Assembly: GCA_023954855.1 (NCBI GenBank)
Contig: JAGSGY010000060.1
Location: 1-34,265 of the forward strand
Length of the DNA stretch: 34,265 nt
From: Pseudomonadota bacterium
GTDB taxonomy: Bacteria; Myxococcota_A; UBA796; GCA-2862545
Reading direction: 5' to 3'
The translations under genes and the position numbers were made by a program. The notes beneath the pieces are model-generated. The model saw only the letters and a list, made by a program, of their open reading frames with translations. It did not search any database and was not told the DNA's origin. Positions 7,813-15,365 of this stretch are shown piece by piece. Each line of letters begins with the position of its first letter. The first letter of the stretch is position 1.

Positions 7813-8853
7813 GTGTCCCTTCCGCTCCACCAGCGACGCGCAGAAGCCGAGCTCACAGCACTGAAGATCCGCATGGGCCGGATTGCAGGAGCGGTGCGCG
7901 CGGCGATCGAGAAGGCCGCTGACGGGGTCATCCATCGCGACGAAGAGCGGCTCTACGAGGTGATGCTCGGCGACCACCCGATCAACCGGGACGTGCGCGA
8001 CCTCGACGCCGCAGCCCACGCCTTCGTAGCCCTTCACCTTCCGGCGGCGACCTCGCTGCGTACGGTCAGCTCGATTCTTCGCCTCAACATCGCGCTCGAG
8101 CGGGTTGGCGACTACGCGGTCACCATCGGTCGAGTCGGTGTGCAGCTCGAGCGCGAGCCGCAAGAGTGGATTCGCGAGGCCATCCAAGAGCTCAGCCTCG
8201 AGACCACCCGCATGCTGGACCTCGCGGTGCGCGCCTTCGTCGCCGACGACACCGAGCTTGCGACCCGCACCATGCACCTCGCCGAGCCCATCGACACGCT
8301 GCACGAGGCCTTCTTCAACCGCCTCACCGCCGGCGACAACCCGCTGCCGACGGCCGAGCAGGTCCGCTGGATCACAGTAGCCGGCCGCCTCGAGCGCGTC
8401 AGCGACCAGGCCTTCAACGTCTGCGAAGAGACGCTGTTCGCCACGACGGGTCGCATCAAGCGCCTCAATCCCTATCGCATCCTGTTCACCGACCCCGGTG
8501 ACGGCTTCACGAGCCGCATTGCCCTCGCCCTCGCCGAGCGGCGCTTTCACGGGAGGGCCGAGTTCGCGGCGGCGTCATGGAGCCCCGAGCCCGCGGCGAG
8601 CGCGCGTCTCGCCGAGGTCACCGATCTCGAGGTCGACCGGTCACCACCACTCGCACTTCCCAACTTCGACGAGGACCGCTACCACGTGGTCATCGCTCTG
8701 GCACCGGGTGTCTCTGCCCTGGGACGGCTGCCGTTCCACACCGTCCGCCAGACCTGGGAGATCGGCGCTGCCGATGTCGAAGACGTCGTTCGGGAACTCG
8801 ACAGCCGCATCGGGGACCTGCTCCAGCTGCTGTGCGGGGACGAGGTCACCTAG
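7813..8853 (+). CDS. PhoU-like protein fused to a degenerate ArsC/LMW-phosphatase-like domain
   Basis: A 346-aa protein with a GTG start behind a strong AGGAGG. Residues 1 to about 215 look like PhoU, a six-helix protein that binds metal through ExxxD motifs: LERVGDYAVTIG (Glu96, Asp100) and LERVSDQAFNVCEE (Glu194, Asp198). PhoU normally links the PstSCAB phosphate transporter to a PhoR-type kinase. Residues about 221-346 resemble the ArsC/low-molecular-weight phosphatase fold, with an N-terminal strand plus P-loop position (YRILFTDPGDGFTSRIA) and the later YHVVIALAPGVSALG and RELDSRIGDLLQLL segments. The family loop reads C-x-G-N-x-x-R-S; here the catalytic Cys is Asp227 and the Arg is Thr233, so phosphatase or arsenate reductase activity is not expected. 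The stop directly abuts the permease start. The PhoU call is firm; the C-terminal call is by eye. Confidence 0.8.
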   Translation: MSLPLHQRRAEAELTALKIRMGRIAGAVRAAIEKAADGVIHRDEERLYEVMLGDHPINRDVRDLDAAAHAFVALHLPAATSLRTVSSILRLNIALERVGDYAVTIGRVGVQLEREPQEWIREAIQELSLETTRMLDLAVRAFVADDTELATRTMHLAEPIDTLHEAFFNRLTAGDNPLPTAEQVRWITVAGRLERVSDQAFNVCEETLFATTGRIKRLNPYRILFTDPGDGFTSRIALALAERRFHGRAEFAAASWSPEPAASARLAEVTDLEVDRSPPLALPNFDEDRYHVVIALAPGVSALGRLPFHTVRQTWEIGAADVEDVVRELDSRIGDLLQLLCGDEVT

Positions 8854-9357
8854 GTGCCCAAGCGCCTCGGCCTGTTGCTTGCTGTGACCGCTCTCGCTGC
8901 GCTCCCTGGCGCCCGAGCTGTGTCTGGACGGTGGAGCGATGCGCCCGTGTTCGTCTCGGTCTTCTGGCTGCTGGCGCTGTGCATCGCCGCGGCAGCGGCT
9001 GTCCGGGGGCTCGAACCCCCTCGCGATGTCCGGGTGGGACCGCTCTCCCCCATCCTCGCCGGAGTGCTCTCCGCCGGGCTGGTGTTCTGGAATCCGAGCG
9101 TGGTCGGCGTCACTCTTGCCGTCGTGCCCCTGGCCTTGGCCACCCACCTGAGGGTTCTGCACGCGGTGCGCCGAAGCTTGCTGGACGTGCCCTTCGAGCA
9201 GTGGGAAGCCGCTTGGCTGCTCGGTGCATCCAGGTCCCAGGCCATCCGGCATGTCGCCCTGCCTGCGGCAAACAAGCTTCGCGGTCGGCTCGCGAAGGCC
9301 GGGGCTGAAGTCGCACTCGGGCTGGCCCCAACCCTGGCCGTGCTGGTGCTGACGTGA
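8854..9357 (+). CDS. Short ABC transporter permease, PstA/PstC-like (BPD_transp_1)
   Basis: A 167-aa hydrophobic protein with a GTG start immediately after the PhoU stop. The EAA loop that docks permeases on their ATPase is clear: QWEAAWLLGASRSQAIRHVALP (EAA 118-120, Gly124, LP 136-137). Three to four membrane helices precede it and one follows (about 148-166). Typical PstA/PstC subunits are about 280-320 aa with six helices, so this one is roughly half size. It has the coupling loop but little room for a full translocation path; a dimer would have about eight to ten helices. Its stop overlaps the next start as GTGA. Given the PhoU and PstB-like neighbours, a phosphate-type origin is inferred. 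Confidence 0.75.
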   Translation: MPKRLGLLLAVTALAALPGARAVSGRWSDAPVFVSVFWLLALCIAAAAAVRGLEPPRDVRVGPLSPILAGVLSAGLVFWNPSVVGVTLAVVPLALATHLRVLHAVRRSLLDVPFEQWEAAWLLGASRSQAIRHVALPAANKLRGRLAKAGAEVALGLAPTLAVLVLT

Positions 9358-10028
9358 ACGCGCTGTCGGTCGATTGCAGCGCGCTCGAGGTGCGCTGGAG
9401 GGGACGCCTGGTCCTCGGACCCTTACAGCTGGCGATCGACGCCGGTGAGCGCGTCTCTCTTCACGGCAGCAGCGGCAGTGGCAAGTCGGGACTCTTTCAG
9501 GCCATCGTCCGAAGAGATGCCTACGACCGTGACCTTCGCGTCACCGGCCGTCTCAGCATCGGAGGGCAGAGTGCCTTTGCCGAGCGCCGCCTCGACCGCC
9601 ATCGACGTCGGGTAGGCATGGTCACCGCCTTTCCGACGATGCTTCCAGGCACCGTCTACGACAACGTGGCCTTCGCGCCTCGCATGGCGGGCCTGCGCGA
9701 CCGAAGCGCCGTTGACGCCAGGGTCGAAGCCGCTCTACGCACTGCGGCGGTCTGGGAAGACGTCAAGGACCGTCTCTCCGAGCCGCCGACTCGCTTCTCG
9801 GCGGGTCAGCAGCAGCGCATCACTATCGCCCGCGCCTTGGCACAGCAGCCTGGGCTGTTGCTTCTCGATCAGCCGTTCACGCTCCTCGACACCGTGACGG
9901 CGCAGACCCTCGAGAGTGCACTCCAGCAGCTTCCGGACACGACCATCATCATGGCCACCCCCGATGAACGCCGCGCCTCCCGCTTCGCTGCACGGGTCGT
10001 CGAGCTTCACGGCGGCAGCCATGCATGA
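9354..10028 (+). CDS. PstB-like ABC ATPase with altered catalytic residues
   Basis: A 224-aa protein with a GTG start in a GTGA overlap. The closest pattern is PstB: MVTAFPTMLPGTVYDNVAFAPR matches the PstB stretch MVFQxPNPFPxSIYDNVAYGPR. The Walker A motif GSSGSGKS (38-45) and the signature RFSAGQQQRITIARAL are kept. Three hydrolysis residues are changed: the Q-loop Gln is Ala92, the Walker B catalytic Glu is Gln173 (LLLLDQP), and the switch His is Pro203 (MATPDE in place of VTHN). Family knowledge says the Glu-to-Gln change alone traps ATP in many ABC ATPases. The protein probably binds ATP but hydrolyses it poorly. It is followed by a second ATPase with the same Glu-to-Gln change. Confidence 0.83.
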   Translation: MNALSVDCSALEVRWRGRLVLGPLQLAIDAGERVSLHGSSGSGKSGLFQAIVRRDAYDRDLRVTGRLSIGGQSAFAERRLDRHRRRVGMVTAFPTMLPGTVYDNVAFAPRMAGLRDRSAVDARVEAALRTAAVWEDVKDRLSEPPTRFSAGQQQRITIARALAQQPGLLLLDQPFTLLDTVTAQTLESALQQLPDTTIIMATPDERRASRFAARVVELHGGSHA

Positions 10029-10680
10029 AGTCACCGCGCGCATCCGCGACCTCTGCGTTGACTACGGCCCCCTGCCGGCGCTGAACGGCGTCAACCTGGA
10101 CCTTCACCACGGGCAGATCACGGCCTTGATTGGCCCCTCTGGAGGCGGCAAGTCGACGCTGCTCCGAGCACTCGCCGGACACCTCCCCGACCACGCATCC
10201 ACACGCGGAGAAGTGGGCACCGAGGAGCCCATTCGCGGCCCCATGGTCACACAGCTTCCGCGGACCGGCTCGCAGCGGCTCGGAACGTGGATTGGTGACG
10301 ACCGCGCCCTCGACGCCGTCGGCCTCTCCTCGGGCACAGCACACGCACGCCTCCGGGACCTGACCCTTCCCGAGCGACAGCTCGCTGCGGTGGCTCGACT
10401 CATCGCCGCGGCCCCACCGCTCTGGCTTCTCGACCAGCCCACTTCCGCGCTGGACGCCGAGGGGACTGCCCGCATCGAAGAGCTGTTGTGGGACGCGCGC
10501 AACCACCACACGCTGCTCTTGGTCACCCACGACCTCGTGCAGGCCCGACGCGCGAGCGATCGCTGTGCCGTGATGCTCAGCGGAGAGGTCATCGAGCACG
10601 CCTCGACCGCCGAGATCTTCGTCACCCCCAAAGACCCCCGCACCGCGGCGTTTGTCGAGGGAAGAAGTGCCGTCCCGTAG
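10021..10680 (+). CDS. Second ABC ATPase of the cassette, with Walker B Glu-to-Gln and weak signature motif
   Basis: A 219-aa protein. ATG 10021 overlaps the preceding gene by 8 bp and starts just before the first conserved strand (VTARIRDLCVDYG). Walker A GPSGGGKST (38-46) and the switch-His segment LLLVTHD are intact. The Walker B motif reads LWLLDQPTSALD, with Gln139 in place of Glu. The ABC signature LSGGQ is replaced by LTLPERQLAAVARL, and the helical domain is short (about 60 residues shorter than PstB). With the upstream ATPase it would form a heterodimer: ATPase 1 brings a good signature motif, ATPase 2 brings an intact switch His, and neither brings a catalytic Glu. The arrangement suits an ATP-binding switch more than a pump. 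Confidence 0.82.
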   Translation: MHEVTARIRDLCVDYGPLPALNGVNLDLHHGQITALIGPSGGGKSTLLRALAGHLPDHASTRGEVGTEEPIRGPMVTQLPRTGSQRLGTWIGDDRALDAVGLSSGTAHARLRDLTLPERQLAAVARLIAAAPPLWLLDQPTSALDAEGTARIEELLWDARNHHTLLLVTHDLVQARRASDRCAVMLSGEVIEHASTAEIFVTPKDPRTAAFVEGRSAVP

Positions 10681-10760
10681 GCTCGACGCGGTCAACCGTT
10701 GCTGAACAGTGGCGAGGCCGAGGTTGGGCGGATACGACCACCGGCCTCAGAGGCAAGCCC

Positions 10761-11636
10761 ATGCTGCGAGTCGTGACCCACAACGGCCCCTTCCACGCCG
10801 ACGACGTTCTGGCGTTCGGCCTACTCCGCGCCTTCGTCGACGCCGACGCAACCGTGGTGCGCAGCCGCAGCCCCGAAGACTGGGCCGCAGGTGACATCGT
10901 CATCGATGTGGGGGGCACCTATGCCCCGGAGCAGGGACGTTTCGACCACCACCAAGCGTCCTACCAGGGCCCTCTCTCGTCGGCGGGCATGGTGGTGCGC
11001 TGGCTCGAGCACGAGGGCCACATCACCGCCGACCTCTGCGACACCCTGAAGAAGCAGGTGGTCGACTACGTCGACGATGTCGACAATGGCCGTCTGCAGC
11101 CCGCGACCGGCGTGCCCTGCTTCGCCAACCAGGTCCAGGCCTTCAACCACGGCAACGACACCCTCGACGACTTCGACGCCGCCTTCTTCCAGGCCGCCGT
11201 GTTCGCTGAGCGCTACGTTCGCGGTATCGAGCAGGGCCTGCGCGCCATCCAAGCGGCCCACTCCAAGGTCGAAGCGGCCATGCAAGCTGCAGTGGCCAGC
11301 GACTCGAACGTGCTCGCGCTCGCGACCTACTGCAAGTGGAAGCCCGCCTACTTCGAGCTCGGCGGCGCCGACCACCCCACTGAGTACGCGCTCTACCCGG
11401 GCATGGACGGAAAGTGGCACGTCGTAGCCATTCCCCCAGCCCTCGGCGACTTCGCACAGAAGCGGTCGCTTCCCGAAGAGTGGGCTGGCCTGACCGGCTC
11501 CTCCCTCGAGAAGGCCACGGGCGTCTCCGGTGCGAAGTTCTGCCACAAGAATCGGTTCATCGCGGTGTTCATCACCCGCGAGGGCGCACTTGAGGCGCTT
11601 GAGAACTCGGGCCGACGGTGGCGAAAGAAAGTTTGA
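10761..11636 (+). CDS. MYG1/UPF0160-family metal-dependent hydrolase (DHH-like)
   Basis: A 291-aa protein of full family length. The N-terminus VVTHNGPFHADDVLAFGLL and the motif GRFDHHQ (about residues 61-66) are hallmarks of the MYG1 family, whose His and Asp residues form a DHH-like metal site. Later conserved pieces include VDYVDDVDNG and the C-terminal GAKFCHKNRFIAVF. Eukaryotic MYG1 is a 3'-5' RNA exonuclease; bacterial members are mostly uncharacterised. It starts 80 bp after the ABC cassette and has no obvious functional tie to it. Confidence 0.88.
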   Translation: MLRVVTHNGPFHADDVLAFGLLRAFVDADATVVRSRSPEDWAAGDIVIDVGGTYAPEQGRFDHHQASYQGPLSSAGMVVRWLEHEGHITADLCDTLKKQVVDYVDDVDNGRLQPATGVPCFANQVQAFNHGNDTLDDFDAAFFQAAVFAERYVRGIEQGLRAIQAAHSKVEAAMQAAVASDSNVLALATYCKWKPAYFELGGADHPTEYALYPGMDGKWHVVAIPPALGDFAQKRSLPEEWAGLTGSSLEKATGVSGAKFCHKNRFIAVFITREGALEALENSGRRWRKKV

Positions 11637-11655
11637 GGTAGCGCTGCCCTTTTTT
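11637..11655 (+). terminator. Weak candidate terminator after the MYG1-family gene
   Basis: GGTA-GCGC-TGCC (11637-11648) can form a 4-bp stem with one G-T pair, and six Ts follow (11650-11655). The T-run is unusual in this GC-rich sequence but the stem is short. Confidence 0.32.
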
Positions 11656-11687
11656 CCCGCTCAAGGTTCAGACGGGTCGGAGGCTCC

Positions 11688-12407
11688 ATGCGCACATCTC
11701 TCATCCTGCTCTTCGCTCTCACGGGCTGCGTCACCGGCGCCGTTGTGTCCGAGGACCCCGCCGAGACGGACACGGACACCGACACCGATGCCGACGCAGA
11801 CACGGACGCCGACGCAGACACGGACGCCGATGCAGACACGGACGCCGACGCAGACACGGACGCCGATGCGGACACGGACGCGGATGCAGACACCGACGCC
11901 GACACCGACACCGACCCGGTAACGACCCACACCCTCTCGCTCGACCTCGACACGCTCTCGATTGACTGGGGTCAGGGCACCCAAGATCAGTGGGGCGTCG
12001 AGGCGTCCATGTACAGCCAAGGCACGGCCGAGCTGGTCATCGCCCGAGGAACGGCAGTCGAGCGCTGCACGGGGACCGTGAACATCCAGTCCGTGGGCGA
12101 CTTCGCGCCGCCATCTGGGGCCACCTACGCGGGATCCGGCGGCTGCCAGGGCGACTGCGACTACCGGTTCGACATCGCGCTAACGACCCAAGATCGCTCA
12201 CTAAACTGGGACTCGAACTGCACGGTCAACGCGATTCCCTCCGTGCGTTGGGGCTTTGTGCTCTACGAGAACGAACTGCTCGCGAACAACGGCGGCTGGC
12301 ACATCGCTTACACCGCTCATGACTGGGACTCGACGTGGGAGTCGGACTTTGGCTGGAACTGGGGCAGCCTCGACGATCCGACCGAAGTCGCCCCACGTAC
12401 CTGGTAG
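11688..12407 (+). CDS. Surface lipoprotein with Asp-rich repeat stalk
   Basis: A 239-aa protein. The signal peptide MRTSLILLFALTGC ends in a lipobox (LTGC), so Cys14 should be lipidated. Residues about 28-76 are an almost pure Asp/Thr/Ala repeat (DADADT units), followed by a folded domain of about 160 residues containing several Cys (ERCTG, GGCQGDCDY, NCTV) that may form disulfides. The acidic stalk probably holds the domain away from the membrane and may bind calcium. Such repeat lipoproteins are common in environmental Myxococcota. I recognise no enzyme motif in the C-terminal domain, which is rich in Trp near its end (WDSTWESDFGWNWG). Confidence 0.85.
   Translation: MRTSLILLFALTGCVTGAVVSEDPAETDTDTDTDADADTDADADTDADADTDADADTDADADTDADADTDADTDTDPVTTHTLSLDLDTLSIDWGQGTQDQWGVEASMYSQGTAELVIARGTAVERCTGTVNIQSVGDFAPPSGATYAGSGGCQGDCDYRFDIALTTQDRSLNWDSNCTVNAIPSVRWGFVLYENELLANNGGWHIAYTAHDWDSTWESDFGWNWGSLDDPTEVAPRTW
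11787..11894 (+). repeat. Six tandem 18-bp repeats encoding DADADT
   Basis: Six in-frame copies close to GACGCCGACGCAGACACG lie inside the lipoprotein gene. Copies differ mainly at third codon positions (GAC/GAT, GCC/GCA/GCG), which suggests selection on the protein as well as slippage. Flanking DTDT units extend the Asp/Thr tract to about 11769-11915. Confidence 0.9.
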
Positions 12408-12408
12408 T

Positions 12409-12957
12409 TCAGCGCGCCGCGAAGACGCGGTCGTCGATCTCATCGCGCTCGAAGCCGAGTGCTTGCTTCGCCGTTCCGTACGAGAATCCGGCGCGCGCGA
12501 GTCGAGCGAGATCACGCTGACGCTCGGTCTCGGCCTTCTCTGGGAGTCGGTAGGGCCCAAGCCGCCGGCGACGCACATACCGGCACGCGGCAAGCAGCTC
12601 GCCGCCGTCAGAGTGTTCAGCGAGGGCACGATCGACCATGTCGCGCTCAGCCCCTTTCTGCGCGAGCTTGCCGCGAATGGCCCGCTCTGAGTCCCCTCGC
12701 CTGCGCAGTGCGTCGACCTTTCCGCGTACGTAGCGCCAGTCATCGAGCAGCTGCGACCGCTCGAGCCGGTCGAGCAGCGCATCGACCGACGCAACGACCT
12801 CATCGCGGTCGCCGCCATGCTCGGCCAGTCCCCGTTCCACGCGTTCCATCAGCTTTCGACGCAGGTGATGACGCGTCGTGAACCAGCGCTCTAGGTACCA
12901 GAGTGCGACGCGCTCGAGGTAGGCGGGGGTGGGTTTACGGGGACGGCGACGACGCAT
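12409..12957 (-). CDS. recX: RecX-family regulator of RecA
   Basis: A 182-aa protein of near-usual RecX length. It is basic at the N-terminus (MRRRRPRKPTPAYLE) and contains the three-helix repeats of the family: RVALWYLERWFTTRHHLRRKL, LLDRLERSQLLDDWRYVRGKV with RRRGDSERAIRGKLAQKG, and the final LARAGFSYGTAKQALGF. RecX binds RecA filaments and limits recombinase and SOS activity. recA is not in the window, so the gene is not in the common recA-recX pair. ATG 12957 is chosen; an in-frame GTG at 12978 is possible. It is divergent from the SRPBCC gene with about 50 bp between. Confidence 0.82.
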   Translation of the reverse strand: MRRRRPRKPTPAYLERVALWYLERWFTTRHHLRRKLMERVERGLAEHGGDRDEVVASVDALLDRLERSQLLDDWRYVRGKVDALRRRGDSERAIRGKLAQKGAERDMVDRALAEHSDGGELLAACRYVRRRRLGPYRLPEKAETERQRDLARLARAGFSYGTAKQALGFERDEIDDRVFAAR

Positions 12958-13009
12958 GCACCGCGCATAATGGCCCACCCAGCCTCGCGCACTCGGTTAC
13001 ACGCGGCCC

Positions 13010-13450
13010 GTGAGCCTCTTCGACCTGGAGCTGTCCTCTTCCGTGACCACCTCGGTCCCGATCGAGGTCGTGCGCGCGACCTTCGAGGACACCGCCAGCT
13101 GGCCAGCCTGGTGTTCGGCCGTGGTGTCCGTGGACGCGGTGCCCTCGGCGTGGAAGAGTGGAGAGCGCCTCAGTTACGTGCTCTCCAGCCTCTCCGAAGT
13201 CGCCTTCGACGTCCGCCTGACCGTGGTCGACCCGAGCCAGATCGCGTGGACCTCGCGCAAAGGACCGATTGTCGGCACCCGCACTTGGCGCTTCGACACC
13301 GATGAGCGCGGTACGCACATCACCGACACCAAGCTCTTCCAGAGCACCTGGCTGCCACTACGCCTGCTGTATCCCCGGCCGGTCATTCGTCGCATGAGCG
13401 CGCAGTGGCTCGCCGACCTCGTGGCCGAAGCCACCCGGAGATCCGCATGA
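13010..13450 (+). CDS. SRPBCC (START/polyketide-cyclase-like) family protein
   Basis: A 146-aa protein with a GTG start. The pattern fits the SRPBCC ligand-binding fold: an opening strand and helix (SVTTSVPIEVVRATFEDTASWPAWCSAVVSV), then beta strands (WKSGERLSYVLS, FDVRLTVVDPSQIAWTSRKG, TRTWRFDTDERGTHITDTKLF), and a long C-terminal helix (MSAQWLADLVAEATRRSA). Members bind lipids or hydrophobic ligands or assist cyclases; the ligand is unknown. The stop overlaps the ABC-F start as ATGA, so translation is coupled. Confidence 0.72.
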   Translation: MSLFDLELSSSVTTSVPIEVVRATFEDTASWPAWCSAVVSVDAVPSAWKSGERLSYVLSSLSEVAFDVRLTVVDPSQIAWTSRKGPIVGTRTWRFDTDERGTHITDTKLFQSTWLPLRLLYPRPVIRRMSAQWLADLVAEATRRSA

Positions 13451-15312
13451 TCCGCCTGCAAGACATCACCGTTGGATTTGCCGGCGTCTCGCTGCTCGAG
13501 GATGCGAGCTGGCACGTTCGTCAGGGCGCCCACCTCGGACTCGTCGGTCGAAACGGCACCGGCAAGACCACCCTATTGCGCGTGATGGCCGGTGAGCTCA
13601 CCCCAGACCACGGCAAGGTGCTACTGCGCGGCAACATGCGCGTCGGCTGGCTTCCACAGCACACCGTCGCTGCCTCCAAGCAGTCGGTCTGGAAGGAGGC
13701 GTCCTCCAAGATGGACCGCCTGCACGCCCTCAAGCGCCGCCTCGACAAGACGCAGGCCGCAGCCGAATCCGGAGACGCCCACGCCGTCGCACGACTTGCA
13801 GAAGACACCGAGGCCTTCGCCCACGCGGGCGGCTACCGCGTCGACGAGAAGATCGGCGAGGTGCTGCACGGGCTCGGCTTTGGCGCCGATACCTGGCACC
13901 GCCCCTGCGACAGCTTCTCGGGTGGATGGCAGATGCGCATCGCGCTCGCTCGGTTGCTGCTGTCCGAGCCCGATGTCGCCCTTCTCGACGAGCCCACAAA
14001 CCACCTGGACCTACCCACGCGGAGCTGGCTGGCGCGGTACCTGGCGCGCGCCGAGTTCGCCTTCGTCGTGGTCAGCCATGACCGCCACCTGCTCGACCAT
14101 GCGGTCAACGGCATCGCCGAGGTCCGACACAAGCAACTCGCCACTTACTCGGGCAACTTCACCAAGTTCCTCGCAGAGCGCGACCTGCGCGATGCACAGC
14201 ACGACGCCGCCTTCGAGAAGCAGAAGGTCGAGATCGCCCGACTCGAGCGCTTCGTCGAGCGCTTCGGCGCCAAGGCCACCAAGGCCGCCCAGGCCCGCAG
14301 CCGAGTGAAGCGACTCGACAAAATGGAGCGCTTGGAGGCGCCGCGGAAGTCCAGGTTGCCCCGCTATAAGCTTCCCCCCGCCCCCGAGGCCGACCACACC
14401 GCCATGAAGCTCGTCGACGCCACGGTCGGCTTCGGGGACGGTCCCGCCATTCTGACCAAGGTCAACTTCCAGCTCGACCGCGGCATGCGCATCGCCCTGC
14501 TCGGCCCGAATGGCTGCGGCAAGTCGACACTGCTGAAGGCCATGGCCGGTCAGCTTCCGCTGCGGGAAGGGCGTCGGGTGCCCGGCGGCCGGCTGCGCAT
14601 GGGCGTGTTCGACCAAGACGTCGCTTCGCGGCTTCCAGAAGAGATGACACCGCTGACCAGTATCGCCGAGGCCGCACCGCTTGTAGAGCCCGAGCGCATC
14701 CGTGCGGTGCTCGGGGCCCTCGGTCTGTCGGGCAACGGCGCCTTGCGACAGATGTCAGAGCTCTCCGGCGGCGAGCGGGCTCGCGTCGTGCTCGCGAGTC
14801 TCTCGATCCGGTCGCATACTGCGCTCCTGCTGGACGAACCCACCAACCACCTCGACGCCGAGACCGTCGAGGTACTGGTCCGCGCCCTCGCCGACTTCGA
14901 AGGCGCGATGCTGTTCGTCTCGCACGACCGCTACGTGGTCGAGGCCCTCGCCACCCACGTCGGTCTCGTTCGCGACGGCGGCGTGGAGCTGTTCGAAGGC
15001 GTTCGTCCCGAGCACTTCGAGTTCCAGAGCCCTGGGGCTGCGAAGAAGGAGAAGAGCGGTGGTGACGACTACGCCGACCGCAAGCGGAAAGCTCGGGAGC
15101 GCGAGCGCCTCGCCAAGAGTGTCACCAAGATCGAGGCCGCCATCGCGTCCGCAGAGGAACGCCTCGCCGTCGCGGAGACTGCACTCGCCGAGGTCGGCCA
15201 CGACTACGCCAAGGCCGCCGAGGCCGATGCAGCCTGCAGGGCCATCAACGAGGAGATCGACGGATTGATGAGCCAGTGGGAAGACGCCAGCGCCGCCCTC
15301 GAAGAGGACTAG
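13447..15312 (+). CDS. ABC-F family ATPase (YheS/Uup-like)
   Basis: A 621-aa protein with two fused ABC ATPase domains and no membrane segments. Domain 1 has Walker A GRNGTGKT (34-41), signature SFSGGWQMR, and Walker B LLDEPTNHLD. The ABC-F interdomain linker follows, a charged helical arm containing ERFVERFGAKATKAAQARSR. Domain 2 has Walker A GPNGCGKST (near residue 355), signature LSGGERARV, and LLDEPTNHLD. The last 80 residues are a coiled coil (AKSVTKIEAAIASAEERLAV), as in Uup and YheS. ABC-F proteins act at the ribosomal E site in translation or antibiotic resistance. All catalytic residues look intact, unlike the ATPases at 9354 and 10021. The start is set by the ATGA overlap. Confidence 0.92.
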   Translation: MIRLQDITVGFAGVSLLEDASWHVRQGAHLGLVGRNGTGKTTLLRVMAGELTPDHGKVLLRGNMRVGWLPQHTVAASKQSVWKEASSKMDRLHALKRRLDKTQAAAESGDAHAVARLAEDTEAFAHAGGYRVDEKIGEVLHGLGFGADTWHRPCDSFSGGWQMRIALARLLLSEPDVALLDEPTNHLDLPTRSWLARYLARAEFAFVVVSHDRHLLDHAVNGIAEVRHKQLATYSGNFTKFLAERDLRDAQHDAAFEKQKVEIARLERFVERFGAKATKAAQARSRVKRLDKMERLEAPRKSRLPRYKLPPAPEADHTAMKLVDATVGFGDGPAILTKVNFQLDRGMRIALLGPNGCGKSTLLKAMAGQLPLREGRRVPGGRLRMGVFDQDVASRLPEEMTPLTSIAEAAPLVEPERIRAVLGALGLSGNGALRQMSELSGGERARVVLASLSIRSHTALLLDEPTNHLDAETVEVLVRALADFEGAMLFVSHDRYVVEALATHVGLVRDGGVELFEGVRPEHFEFQSPGAAKKEKSGGDDYADRKRKARERERLAKSVTKIEAAIASAEERLAVAETALAEVGHDYAKAAEADAACRAINEEIDGLMSQWEDASAALEED

Positions 15313-15365
15313 CGCCAGAACCGCGAGACTGCCGTGATGCCGACACCACAGGCGCCGGCGCCAGA

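Noticed and set aside
11787-11894. Possible CRISPR array
   Set aside because: The repeats are contiguous 18-bp in-frame coding units without spacers, inside a lipoprotein gene.
13447-15312. ABC-F gene as the ATPase of the degenerate transporter cassette
   Set aside because: It has the ABC-F linker, tandem intact domains and a C-terminal coiled coil, and is separated from the cassette by four genes on both strands.
15351-15362. GGCGCCGGCGCC palindrome between convergent genes as a terminator
   Set aside because: It has no loop to speak of and no T-run on either strand. Such words are frequent in GC-rich DNA.
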